From positions 62,001-126,000 of the forward strand of contig NZ_VFPE01000004.1 of assembly GCF_006783905.1 (NCBI RefSeq): a DNA stretch of 64,000 bases, read 5' to 3'. Below the pieces are notes generated by a model, which was not told where the DNA came from, made no database searches, and was given only the letters and a program-made list of their open reading frames with translations. Positions 26,201-34,888 of the stretch are shown here, in pieces. Within the stretch, counting starts at the first letter, position 1; every line of letters starts with the position of its first letter. The DNA comes from Microbacterium kyungheense (GTDB lineage Bacteria; Actinomycetota; Actinomycetes; Actinomycetales; Microbacteriaceae). The translations under genes and the position numbers were made by a program.

Positions 26201-26228
26201 AAGGCGGTCCCCCGAGGGGGACCGCCTT
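26201..26228. terminator. Strong bidirectional hairpin terminator
   Basis: AAGGCGGTCCCCC (26201-26213) pairs perfectly with its complement at 26216-26228 across a two-base gap. It ends both the resolvase-like gene (+) and the WXG100 gene (-), and hence the whole 22-kb minus-strand cluster. Confidence 0.8.
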
Positions 26229-26246
26229 CGTGTCAGGATCCGTCGA

Positions 26247-26516
26247 TCAGAGCGACGAGGAGGTGCTCTCCTGCGCGGCGGCGTTGGCCTGAGCCTTGCG
26301 GCCGGCGTCGTGCAGCGCGGCGATGACCTTCTTGAGCGACGCGGTGTGCTCGCCCGACCACTCGTTGCGGAACTGGTCGGCGTCCGGGCCGGTCCAGTGG
26401 GTCGAGTTCAGCTTCGACGTCAGCTGCGACAGGATCGACTGGATCTCGCTCGCCTTGCCGTTGAGCTGGCTCGAGAGCTCGCGGACCTGCTGGACATCAA
26501 GACCCCAAACGGCCAT
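26247..26516 (-). CDS. WXG100-family protein (EsxA-like)
   Basis: An 89-residue helical-hairpin protein with the family turn HWTGPDAD (Trp41-x-Gly43) between two amphipathic helices. WXG100 proteins are the usual small substrates and partners of type VII secretion ATPases. It is the last gene of the minus-strand cluster, 167 bases after the EssC/EccC-type ATPase gene, with its own ribosome site (GAGGAGAAC). The C-terminus has no Tyr at all, so the YxxxD/E signal known for mycobacterial ESX substrates is absent. Export by the neighbouring ATPase is a family-based inference. Confidence 0.9.
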   Translation of the reverse strand: MAVWGLDVQQVRELSSQLNGKASEIQSILSQLTSKLNSTHWTGPDADQFRNEWSGEHTASLKKVIAALHDAGRKAQANAAAQESTSSSL

Positions 26517-26652
26517 GTTGTTCTCCTCATGTTGTGCCCGCGGTGCGGGCGGTGTGATTCCGGTACAGGCCCCCGAAAGCCCGGGAAGTCCGTCGAGGGC
26601 GAGCGTTCCGCCCTCACGTCCCTGACGCTATCGGGGCCGTGGACGCGGCAGC

Positions 26653-26672
26653 GATGGGGAGGATTCCCCATC
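26653..26672 (-). other. Stem-loop between EssC/EccC and WXG100 genes
   Basis: GATGGGGA-GGAT-TCCCCATC, 11 bases past the ATPase stop. An 8-bp stem with a 4-base loop and no T tract; it could attenuate read-through or protect the upstream mRNA 3' end, allowing WXG100 to be expressed at a different level. Confidence 0.5.
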
Positions 26673-26683
26673 GGTCATATACG

Positions 26684-29600
26684 TCATGCCGTCCCGTCCG
26701 AGACGGCGATCTGCGCGCGGCGCGCACGACCCTGATGGATGGCGAAACCTCGTCCGACCGGGAAGTCGGCGCGCTTGACGCGTCCCAGCGAGAGCCCGAA
26801 CAGGGTGTCGCCGTCGACGTCGCTCGGCGCCAGCAGCAGCCCCTGCCGCGCCGCCTTGAACGGCTGTGCGAGGGTCCATGCCTGACCCCAGGTCGACGTC
26901 TCGCCCTCGCCGACGACGAACCCCTCGGCGCGGTCGGCGGCGCGGATGAGCCGGTCCAGGGGCGACTCGGCCTCGGTTCCGCTGAACTCGGTGAGGTGCT
27001 CGACGAGGATGGCCGGCGCGGCGAGGGTGCCCGCGTCGATCGCGTCGACGAGCAGCCCGGCGAGGTCGGCGACCGCCGACGGCCCCGTCGCGGCGTACCG
27101 CAGGTCTGAGGCGAGGCGCAGTCCCGACCGCCGCGCGCTGAGGTGCACGAGCGGGCGCGCGGGGTCGCTCCGCCGCAGCGCGCGGCCGATCGTCTCCAGT
27201 GCGGTGGTGCGGCCGGATGCCGGCGGCCCGGCCAGCAGGAACGCCCCGTGCGGGTCGATCCCGAGCGGGCCGAGGTCCTCGTCGGCGAGGCCGATGACGA
27301 GGTCGCCCTTCGCGGTCGTCGCGGGCAGCGACGCGAGCGCCACCTGCTCGGGCAGGCGGCCGACGCGGGGCGCGGCGACGACGCCCTGGCGCTCCATCGC
27401 CGTCGCGAGCCGTTCGAGCTCGCGGGCCTGCACGGCCATGTTCGCGCTGCCGCCCAGCACGGCGAACTGCATCTCGTCGCCGTCGAGGATCGCACGTCCG
27501 GGAGGCGAGGCGGGGGTGAGCACGTCCTTCGGCGCGCCGACGAGCAGGTAGTCGTCGTCGGTCGCCAGGCGCAGCACGAAGCGCTTCTGCACGGTCGAGG
27601 CGATGGACGTCGGCAGGGCGTTGGGGCGGTCTCCGGTCATCACGAAGTGCACGCCCACCTGGCGGCCGTCGACCGCGATCTGCGAGAACAGCGTGAACCA
27701 TCCGGCGCTGCCCGGCGCGAACTCGTACTGCTCGCGGAAGGCACCGAGTCCGTCGATCAGCACGACGATGCGCGCCTCGTCGGGCCGCTCGGCCAGGCGC
27801 CGGTACTCGGTGATCGTTCCGGCGCGCAGGTCGCCGTACCGCGCGGAGCGCTCGTCGACGATGTCGCGCAGCATGCGCAGCAGTCGCGTCACGCGTTCGC
27901 CGTCGTCGCCGTCGATCACGGCGCCGACGTGCAGCAGGCCCTCGAGCATGCGCAGACCGCCAGCGCCGAAGTCCAGGCCGTACACGTGCACCGGGCCGCC
28001 GCGCGGCGTGATGGCCGCCGAGACCGCGAGGGTGCGCAGCGCGGTGCTCTTGCCCGAGCCGCCGGTGCCGAAGATCGCGACGTTGCCGTCGCGGTCGGGC
28101 TCGTACGAGGTCGTCGGCTGCGACTGCGTGGCGGGGTCGTCGAGCACGCCCAGCAGCAGCCGCTCGTCGGTGCGGGGGCTCGGCAGCCGGGCGAGGTCGT
28201 ACGCGGCGGCGAGCTCGTCGAGCCACGGTCGGCGCGGTGCGGGGATGGCGAGGGCGGATGCCGCAGACCTCACGGTGCGGACGATCCGGGCGATGTCGGT
28301 CGGCCCCGGATCGGCCGCCGCCTTGACCTCCGCCGCCGGGACGTCCCAGCGCGCGCCGACGCCGAAGTCGAGCTCGCGGATGTCGATCTGGGGCTGCGGC
28401 TTCTCATCCGTCGTCCAGCCGCCGACGTACCCGGTCTGGAACGTCGCGATACGGCCGGGGCCGGTCTTCGCGGCGCCGCGGCCGGGGATCGACGGATCGA
28501 AGTGCGCGGCCATGGGCGTGCCCAGGATGTCGGACGAGTCCTCGGTGTCGGCCATGCGCAGCGCGACACGCAGGTTCGTGTTGGCGCGCAGGTTGTCCTT
28601 GATGACGCCGGCGGGCCGCTGCGTCGCCAGGATCAGGTGCAGCCCGAGCGAACGACCGCGCTGCGCGACGTCCACCACGCCGTCGACGAACTCGGGGACC
28701 TCGCCCACGAGCGCGGCGAACTCGTCGACCACGATGATGAGGCTCGGCGGCGTCTCGGGGTCGCCGGTGCGCTCGAGTGAGACCAGGTCCTTCGCCTTCT
28801 TGCGGTTCAGCAGGTGCTCGCGGTACCGCAGCTCCGCCCGCAGCGACGTCAGCGCCCGGCGCACGAGGTGCGGCGACAGGTCGGTGACGAGCCCCACGGT
28901 GTGCGGCAGGTCGACGCAGTCGGCGAACGCCGAGCCGCCCTTGTAGTCGACGAACAGGAACGTGACGCGGTCAGGGCTGTGCGCCGACGCCATGCCCAGC
29001 ACCCACGACTGCAGGAACTCGGACTTGCCCGCTCCCGTCGTGCCGCCGACGAGCGCGTGCGGGCCCTGCGACCTCAGGTCGAGGTGGAATGCCCCGCCCC
29101 CGCCGTGGCCGACGAGCGCGCGGAGGTTGCCCTCCTTCTTGCGGCGCTCGGGCGGGCGGCCGTCGCGGACCGTGATCGAGTCGCTCTCGCGCCAGCGATC
29201 GGCGATGACGGCGGCATCCGCGCCGATGTCGGCGTCGGCGAGGTCGATGAACGACACGGCGCGCGGCAGATCGGATTCGTCGTCGACGGGGGCTCCGGCA
29301 TCCACGGTCGGGGCGAGCACGCGGGCCCAGGCGACCGCGGTGGCCTCGTCGAGCAGCTCGACGCGCACCGGCGTCGTCGACAGGCCGCGGCGCACGATGC
29401 CGGCGGCGGTGCCCTCGGCGGCGCCGTCGACCACGAGGAAGGTCCGGCATGCGGCAGGGATCGCCGCGGCGGTCGCCGCGACCCAGACGAGATGCACGCC
29501 CACGTCGGGCCCGCGCTCGGCGAGACGGGTCAGGCGCGCGCGGTCGACGGTCGCGCCGTCCTCGACGAGCACCACCACGGCCGGGACGGCAGGTGCGGCC

Positions 29601-31132
29601 GGCTCGGGCTCGGCCCCCGACGGCACCGGCCCGCGCAGCGCAGTGCCCTCTTTGCCGCCCGACCGCTCCTCGACCAGCCCTTCCAGACGCGCGAGCAGGC
29701 CCGCGGCGGTGCCGGGGTTGGCTGCGAGGTGCGGTCCGTCCAGCGGCGTGTGCGGCGAGCTGGTGTGCGGCAGCCACTCCAGCCACGACCACACCCGACG
29801 GGTGGCGGGCGACGTGAACGCCGTCACCACGAGCTCGGCCGGCGAGTGGGTCGCGACCAGCTGCATGGCGAACGCGCGCGCGGCGGCGGTCGCGCTCTGC
29901 GACGCGCGGGCCGCGTCTGCGGCATCCTTCCCTCCGGCGAAGCCGACGTTGCCGGCCTCGCGCAGGTCGGCGACGACCGGCACGTCGTCGATCAGCGCGA
30001 AGCGCTCCCGCACGGCGAGCAGCCTGTCGGAGTAGTCGGGCTCGGTCTCGTCGAGACCGTTGAGCTCGATGCCCACGCGTGAGGGCAGTCGGCCCGTGCC
30101 GAGCCGCGCGGTCAGGAACTGCGGGTGCTCGGGGCGATGCGTCCACGTCAGGTCGCCCCAGGACGACAGCGACGACAGCGCGTCGGCGAGCGCGGGCACC
30201 TCGGCGATCCGCACCGCGCGCTCCTCGCCCTGCTCGCGCTCCATGAGCGTCTCGAAATGCTCGAGGGATGCCTCGAACCGCTGCACGTCCCGCTTGTACT
30301 GCGATCTCGCCGAGAGGACCTGGTCGAGCCACGCGGCGAGCATGATGAGCGGGCTCAGCGCGATGAACACCACCGACAGCACGTTCTGCGTGATCACATA
30401 CAGGAAGACGCCCATGAGCAGCGGCGCGATGAGCGCGATGAAGGGCAGGCGCTGCGGCGTCAGCGCCTTGGGCGGCTTCGGGGCCGGGAAGTCCGGCTTC
30501 TCGTACCGCGGCACGACACGCGGCGTCCGCACCACCTCGACCGTCGACGTGGACGCGTGCACGGTGCCGGGCCGCGTGAGCGGGATCACCGAGATCTCGG
30601 TCGAGCCCAGCAGCACCACGTCATCGGGCGAGAGCGAGGTGCGTGCGATCTGCTCGCCGCCCATCACCAGGCCGTTCGCCGATCCCAGGTCGATGATCTC
30701 GATGCCCGCGTCGACGTTGATGCGCGCGTGGCGCTTCGACACCAGCGCGTCATCGAGGACGACGTCGGCCCCCGGGTCGCGGCCCACCACGTTGGACCCC
30801 GCCCGCAGCGGCAGCTCGCTTCCGGCCAGCGGACCCGAGAGCACGCGCACGACGGCGGCGGGCGCATCGTCGCCGATGTAGGCGGGCGCCGCGACGACCT
30901 GCACGGTCTGGCCGGAGCGGATGCCGGACTCGGCGACCGCCCGGGTCGGGTCGATCAGCCGCGGCCCCGCGGACTCGGCCGCGGCCAGCGTCACGCTGCC
31001 CGGATCGGCGGCTCCGCGGGGATCAGCGAGGACGAGTGCGCGGGCCAGGTCGCCGACGGTCGACGTGCCGTCGGCCGTCACCTCGAGATCCACCGGCGCA
31101 GGCGACCGGTGGAGCGTGAACTTCACCCTCAC
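26684..31132 (-). CDS. EssC/EccC-type FtsK-SpoIIIE ATPase with N-terminal FHA domain
   Basis: A 1,482-residue type VII secretion-type motor. Order: residues ~1-82 ubiquitin-like strand pattern; ~103-185 FHA domain (SNVVGRDPGADVVLDD, SKRHARI, SANGL); two helices ~230-275; ATPase 1 with GGTTGAGKS (~696-704) and LIIVVDEF (~799-805); ATPase 2 with GTGGSGKS (~1022-1029) but VLIDGLG in place of a DE box; ATPase 3 with GPPASGRT (~1302-1309), Lys replaced by Arg. Mycobacterial EccC lacks FHA domains whereas firmicute EssC has them, so this is an EssC-like layout. Only ATPase 1 looks fully competent. The GTG start overlaps the FHA-HTH gene stop (GTGA). Confidence 0.93.
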   Translation of the reverse strand: MRVKFTLHRSPAPVDLEVTADGTSTVGDLARALVLADPRGAADPGSVTLAAAESAGPRLIDPTRAVAESGIRSGQTVQVVAAPAYIGDDAPAAVVRVLSGPLAGSELPLRAGSNVVGRDPGADVVLDDALVSKRHARINVDAGIEIIDLGSANGLVMGGEQIARTSLSPDDVVLLGSTEISVIPLTRPGTVHASTSTVEVVRTPRVVPRYEKPDFPAPKPPKALTPQRLPFIALIAPLLMGVFLYVITQNVLSVVFIALSPLIMLAAWLDQVLSARSQYKRDVQRFEASLEHFETLMEREQGEERAVRIAEVPALADALSSLSSWGDLTWTHRPEHPQFLTARLGTGRLPSRVGIELNGLDETEPDYSDRLLAVRERFALIDDVPVVADLREAGNVGFAGGKDAADAARASQSATAAARAFAMQLVATHSPAELVVTAFTSPATRRVWSWLEWLPHTSSPHTPLDGPHLAANPGTAAGLLARLEGLVEERSGGKEGTALRGPVPSGAEPEPAAPAVPAVVVLVEDGATVDRARLTRLAERGPDVGVHLVWVAATAAAIPAACRTFLVVDGAAEGTAAGIVRRGLSTTPVRVELLDEATAVAWARVLAPTVDAGAPVDDESDLPRAVSFIDLADADIGADAAVIADRWRESDSITVRDGRPPERRKKEGNLRALVGHGGGGAFHLDLRSQGPHALVGGTTGAGKSEFLQSWVLGMASAHSPDRVTFLFVDYKGGSAFADCVDLPHTVGLVTDLSPHLVRRALTSLRAELRYREHLLNRKKAKDLVSLERTGDPETPPSLIIVVDEFAALVGEVPEFVDGVVDVAQRGRSLGLHLILATQRPAGVIKDNLRANTNLRVALRMADTEDSSDILGTPMAAHFDPSIPGRGAAKTGPGRIATFQTGYVGGWTTDEKPQPQIDIRELDFGVGARWDVPAAEVKAAADPGPTDIARIVRTVRSAASALAIPAPRRPWLDELAAAYDLARLPSPRTDERLLLGVLDDPATQSQPTTSYEPDRDGNVAIFGTGGSGKSTALRTLAVSAAITPRGGPVHVYGLDFGAGGLRMLEGLLHVGAVIDGDDGERVTRLLRMLRDIVDERSARYGDLRAGTITEYRRLAERPDEARIVVLIDGLGAFREQYEFAPGSAGWFTLFSQIAVDGRQVGVHFVMTGDRPNALPTSIASTVQKRFVLRLATDDDYLLVGAPKDVLTPASPPGRAILDGDEMQFAVLGGSANMAVQARELERLATAMERQGVVAAPRVGRLPEQVALASLPATTAKGDLVIGLADEDLGPLGIDPHGAFLLAGPPASGRTTALETIGRALRRSDPARPLVHLSARRSGLRLASDLRYAATGPSAVADLAGLLVDAIDAGTLAAPAILVEHLTEFSGTEAESPLDRLIRAADRAEGFVVGEGETSTWGQAWTLAQPFKAARQGLLLAPSDVDGDTLFGLSLGRVKRADFPVGRGFAIHQGRARRAQIAVSDGTA

Positions 31133-31875
31133 GCGTCATCTTCTCCGTTCATGGCGTGAGAGTTCTCTTTCTCGAGGTCGAGGAGGGGAAGGTCGTCGCG
31201 CGTCACCAGACGGGCCGACATCGCGTGCTCCACCAGGCGCACGCGGCGGTTGGTGGCATAGGAGCGCACACCTCCGCGCAGCCCGGGCACACCCGAGCGG
31301 TCGAGCTTGTCGCACACGTTGTCGAGCTTGCGGTTGAACCGTGTGAGGGTCCAGCCGAGGCGTTCGGCCGCCTGGGCCGATGTCGGCAGCTCGCTCATGC
31401 CGGTGCCCTCGCGACGCAGCACGGGCTCGGCGAGCGCGAGGATCATCACCTTCTGGCTGTGCGTCAGGGGTACTTCGCCGATGGTGCTGAGGCCGTCGTC
31501 ATCGTCGTCGAGCGGCGGCTGCGTCTCGCGGAACGTCGGCTCGGCCGCGTGGATCGTGAGCTCGTACGTCGTCGGGCCCGCGCTGAAGACGACGGTCGTC
31601 GCGGCGAACACCAGCGGCAGCCGCGCGCCCGGCGCGAGCCAGGCCTGCACGCGTCCGCCGGTGTCGGTGACGGTGGCCGACAGCCGGGTGCCCACGTTCG
31701 ACAGCAGCCAGAGCCCCTCGACGTTCTGGATGGTGAGGAAGTTGCGGTGCAGGAACAGGTTGTCGTCGATCGCGAGGTCGCCCTCTCGGCCGACGGTGAA
31801 CACCTGGTCGGGCGCGACCTCGAACTCCTCGCCCGCGAACTCGACGCTCAGCTGGTCGGTGGCGGGCGGGGTCAC
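31129..31875 (-). CDS. FHA domain protein with C-terminal helix-turn-helix-like region
   Basis: A 248-residue protein. Residues ~8-105 form an FHA-like phosphothreonine-binding domain (VFTVGREGDLAIDDNLFLHRNFL, WLLSNVGTRL), followed by an acidic linker (DDDDDG) and a C-terminal ~100 residues beginning THSQKVMILALAEPVLRREG with AAERLGWTLTRFNRKLDNV, which reads as a winged-helix or sigma-4-like DNA-binding fold. It could couple kinase signalling to transcription. The GTG start overlaps the kinase stop by four bases (GTGA) and its own stop overlaps the ATPase start, so it is firmly inside the operon. The DNA-binding role is inference. Confidence 0.82.
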   Translation of the reverse strand: MTPPATDQLSVEFAGEEFEVAPDQVFTVGREGDLAIDDNLFLHRNFLTIQNVEGLWLLSNVGTRLSATVTDTGGRVQAWLAPGARLPLVFAATTVVFSAGPTTYELTIHAAEPTFRETQPPLDDDDDGLSTIGEVPLTHSQKVMILALAEPVLRREGTGMSELPTSAQAAERLGWTLTRFNRKLDNVCDKLDRSGVPGLRGGVRSYATNRRVRLVEHAMSARLVTRDDLPLLDLEKENSHAMNGEDDA

Positions 31876-33512
31876 GGGGTGCACCCCCGGGTCGGGGTGT
31901 TCGAGTCCTGCGGCGTGCCCTTCGCGCGGACCAGGGTCACATCGATGCACGTCTGACCGGGGGCCGCAGGGACGGTGGCCACGGTGTCGTCGACCTTCTG
32001 GGCGTCGCCGCCGAGCGACACCGGCTCGACGATGTAGTAGTCGCCCTCCTGGGGGTCGGGGTTCGTCCACGTGAAGGTGACGCCGTCCGCCCCCACCGTG
32101 CCGACCACATCGGTGACCGGCTCCACGTAGGTCGAGACGGGGTCCTGCGGGTCGGACTCCTCCTCGGTCTGCTGCGGCGCGGGCGTGCCGCCCAGGAGGC
32201 CCGGCAGCGAGACGCCCACGATGATCGCGACGACCACGAGGGCCGCGGCGCCGAGCCCGATCCACAGTCCGGTCCGACGGCGCCGGGGCGCGGCACCCGC
32301 TTCCTGCTCGTCAGGCGCCGCCGTGGGCAGCGGGACGGGCGCGCGCATCACGGTCTCGTCGAGCGAGACGGGAAGCGACACCTGCTCGCGGCGCATGGTC
32401 TCGGCGGTCGCCGCGGGGGCGGCGCGCAGCACCGTCGATGCCTCGGCGGGCTCGAACGCGGGTGCCGTCGCGGGCGGGAAGCCGGTCGTGACGGGCGGCG
32501 GGCCGAAGCGCGGCGCGACCGGCGTCGTGGTCGCCGACGGACGGGTCATGCCGGCGGCGGGCGTCGTCTCGGGGTCGATGCTGACGACGCCGCGCACGCG
32601 GGTGAGCCCGTCGTCCTCGTCCTGCTCGATGTCTTCGGGCGCCTGGTCGTCGAGGATGTCGATCGGCGTCACCGAGTGCGACAGCTCGATCTGCACCGTC
32701 TGCAGCGCCCGGGCGAAGGCGAGTGCGCTCTCGTAGCGATCGGCGGACGACTTCGACATCGCGCGGTCGAGCACGCGCTGCAGGGAGGCCGGCACGTCGG
32801 CGCGTCCGAGCGGCGGAAGCGGCAGCGTCTCGATCCGCGAGATGAGCTCGGCGGCGCTGTTGCGCTGGCCGGGGAGCTCGAACGGCGACCGGCCCGCCAG
32901 CAGCGTGTAGACCGTCGCGCCGAGCGCGTACACGTCGGAGCGCGGGTCGCTGCGCGGCACATCGGCGAACGACTCCGGCGGCGACCACGGGATCGACAGA
33001 CCGGCGGACTCGGCCGCGGCGGTCGTCGTCGACGCGATGCCGAAGTCGGTGAGCGCCGGCCGGTTGTACTCGGTCACGAGGATGTTGGCGGGCTTGATGT
33101 CGCGGTGCAGCACGCCGGCGCGATGCGCGGTCTCGACGGCCGCCGCGACCTGCACGCCGACACGCAGCGATTCGGCGATCGAGAACGGCTCGCGGCGGTA
33201 CCGCACCTGGAGGTTCGGCCGCGGGCAGTACTCCATCACCAGGTACGGGCGCCCGTCGCGGGCGACGCCGGCCTGATAGATCGTGACGATCGCGGGATGC
33301 GTCGAGAGCATCGCCATGACGTTGGCCTCGGCGGTGAACTCCTCGACCGAGTCGCTCGACATGCGGTCGGTCAGCAGCACCTTGACCGCGACGCGCCGCT
33401 TCGGCAGCGCCTGCTCGTACAGGTAGACATCGGCGAAGCCGCCCGACCCCAGCAGGTCGACGTACGTGAAGCCCGGGAGGTCGGGCGGCGCCATGGGCGC
33501 GCGCTTGGCCAT
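31872..33512 (-). CDS. Transmembrane Ser/Thr protein kinase (PknB-like catalytic domain)
   Basis: A 546-residue Hanks-type kinase. GSGGFADVY (22-30) is the nucleotide loop, Lys44 in VAVKVL the ATP lysine, HRDIKPANIL (136-145) the catalytic loop, DFG (156-158) and SPPESF the APE equivalent. A Pro/Ala/Thr-rich juxtamembrane stretch follows, then one membrane helix (~413-435) and a short external domain that resembles a fibronectin-III-like fold with two Cys, not PASTA repeats. It probably phosphorylates the FHA proteins in the same operon; the PP2C gene supplies reversal. Its ATG overlaps the stop of the preceding FHA gene by one base. Confidence 0.95.
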   Translation of the reverse strand: MAKRAPMAPPDLPGFTYVDLLGSGGFADVYLYEQALPKRRVAVKVLLTDRMSSDSVEEFTAEANVMAMLSTHPAIVTIYQAGVARDGRPYLVMEYCPRPNLQVRYRREPFSIAESLRVGVQVAAAVETAHRAGVLHRDIKPANILVTEYNRPALTDFGIASTTTAAAESAGLSIPWSPPESFADVPRSDPRSDVYALGATVYTLLAGRSPFELPGQRNSAAELISRIETLPLPPLGRADVPASLQRVLDRAMSKSSADRYESALAFARALQTVQIELSHSVTPIDILDDQAPEDIEQDEDDGLTRVRGVVSIDPETTPAAGMTRPSATTTPVAPRFGPPPVTTGFPPATAPAFEPAEASTVLRAAPAATAETMRREQVSLPVSLDETVMRAPVPLPTAAPDEQEAGAAPRRRRTGLWIGLGAAALVVVAIIVGVSLPGLLGGTPAPQQTEEESDPQDPVSTYVEPVTDVVGTVGADGVTFTWTNPDPQEGDYYIVEPVSLGGDAQKVDDTVATVPAAPGQTCIDVTLVRAKGTPQDSNTPTRGCTP

Positions 33513-34888
33513 CAGGTGAGCCCTTCGATCGCGACCGTGATGCCGTCGCCGAGGTCGAGCACGTCGCCCGGGATCACGACGGTGGCCTCACCGGGGTGCA
33601 GCCGCACCGGGTCCGAGCCCGGACGCAGCAGCGTCGTGCCGTTCGTCGTGCGCAGGTCGGTCGCGACGATGCTCTCGCCCTCGACGCGCAGCTCGACGTG
33701 GCTGCGCGAGATGTCCTGCTGCGGGCTGTCGACGGCGACGAGGTGCGGCAGGTCGGTGCCGCTCACGCGGGTCGATCGCGGCCGGCGGCCGATCACCACC
33801 GTGCGGTCGAGCAGCAGCACCTGCCCCGTCGACACCCGGATGCGCCCGGGCGCCGGCGGACGCGGCGGCGCCAGCGGCGGTGTGGTCGACGACGGCGCCT
33901 GCTCGGCGGCGGCACGACCGGCGCGCAGCGCGCGGGCCTGCGCGAGCGAGATCGTCGCACCGTCGTGATCGCCGGGCGCAGCCGGGGCGGCGGGTGCCCC
34001 ATCCTCTTCGTCGGGACGCACGGCGGCGTCCTCGACCGAGCGGATCACCGTCGCGCCCCACAGGTGGTCGTAGCCGGTGGTCGACGCGACGTCGTCGCCG
34101 CGCGCGGGAGCCTCGGGCCGGGGCTGCGACAGCTCGGAGTCCTCGGGCAGCAGCGTCTCATCGCCGGCGACGCTCTGCACCGTGCTCGAGTCGATCATGC
34201 CCGGAACGCCCGCGATGGCCGGCGCCGGTGCGGGCACGACCGGTGGTGCGGCGGCCGGCTGCTGCGTGGGCGCCGCAGGCGCCGGGTGCTGCGCCGACGA
34301 GAGGGATGCCGCGGCCAGATCGGCGCGGGTCGCCCGGGCCGCAGGCGCGGGGGCCTCGGCGGTCGGGGCGGCGGCCGGCGCGGCCGCGGCCGGAGCGGCG
34401 GTCGGCGCGGCTTCACCCGGAGCAGCGGGGGCAGCCGGAACGGCCGGGCCCGCGGCATCCCACACGATCGTCGCGGCGAGCACGACCCCGTCGGCCACCG
34501 GCAGCTCCGGGGGGTCGGTGCCTTCGCCCGGTCCCGACGGCAGCGTCACCCGGCGCACACCGCGGACGACGCGCTCGGTCCAGGTCGTGACGCCGGCGCC
34601 CGAGACCCGCTCGGGGACGTCGGCGTCGATGTCGAAGGCGAAATCGCCGCGCACCGCGATGCGCACGCCGTCGCCCTCGGCGAGCGCGACCGCGAAGGAC
34701 GGGATCGCCGTCAGCGACGCCCCGTACGCGCCGGTCAGCGACTCGATCACGCCTCCGAGGCCCCGCCCGTCCGCCACGACCGACCTCACGCGCGCGAGCA
34801 GCGCCGCGGACGCTCCGTGCTCGAACACCGCGAAGCCGCGCGGCGTCACCACGACGGGTGTCGAGCCGGGGGCGTACAGCATCGGCAT
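33512..34888 (-). CDS. FHA domain protein with long Ala/Pro linker
   Basis: A 458-residue protein. The N-terminal ~145 residues (from MLYAPGSTPVVVTPRGFAVF) are a conserved-looking domain I cannot name. Then comes a ~190-residue Ala/Pro/Thr linker with Thr-rich patches (TGYDHLWGATVIRS, DGATISLA) that could be kinase targets, and a C-terminal FHA domain with RTVVIGRRPRSTRVSG, ISRSHVELRVEG and TTNGTTLLRPG. It is likely a phospho-scaffold between the kinase and other FHA members. ATG 34888 has GGAGG six bases upstream; both ends overlap neighbours by one base. Confidence 0.85.
   Translation of the reverse strand: MPMLYAPGSTPVVVTPRGFAVFEHGASAALLARVRSVVADGRGLGGVIESLTGAYGASLTAIPSFAVALAEGDGVRIAVRGDFAFDIDADVPERVSGAGVTTWTERVVRGVRRVTLPSGPGEGTDPPELPVADGVVLAATIVWDAAGPAVPAAPAAPGEAAPTAAPAAAAPAAAPTAEAPAPAARATRADLAAASLSSAQHPAPAAPTQQPAAAPPVVPAPAPAIAGVPGMIDSSTVQSVAGDETLLPEDSELSQPRPEAPARGDDVASTTGYDHLWGATVIRSVEDAAVRPDEEDGAPAAPAAPGDHDGATISLAQARALRAGRAAAEQAPSSTTPPLAPPRPPAPGRIRVSTGQVLLLDRTVVIGRRPRSTRVSGTDLPHLVAVDSPQQDISRSHVELRVEGESIVATDLRTTNGTTLLRPGSDPVRLHPGEATVVIPGDVLDLGDGITVAIEGLT

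Noticed and set aside
25554..26246. Transposon or integron carrying a resolvase
   Set aside because: No terminal inverted repeats, transposase or attachment site; the resolvase-like protein lacks its nucleophile. The palindromes nearby are the dispersed repeat, found also away from this gene.
31872..33512. PASTA-type wall-sensing kinase
   Set aside because: The external part is a single short fibronectin-like domain with two Cys, not tandem PASTA repeats.
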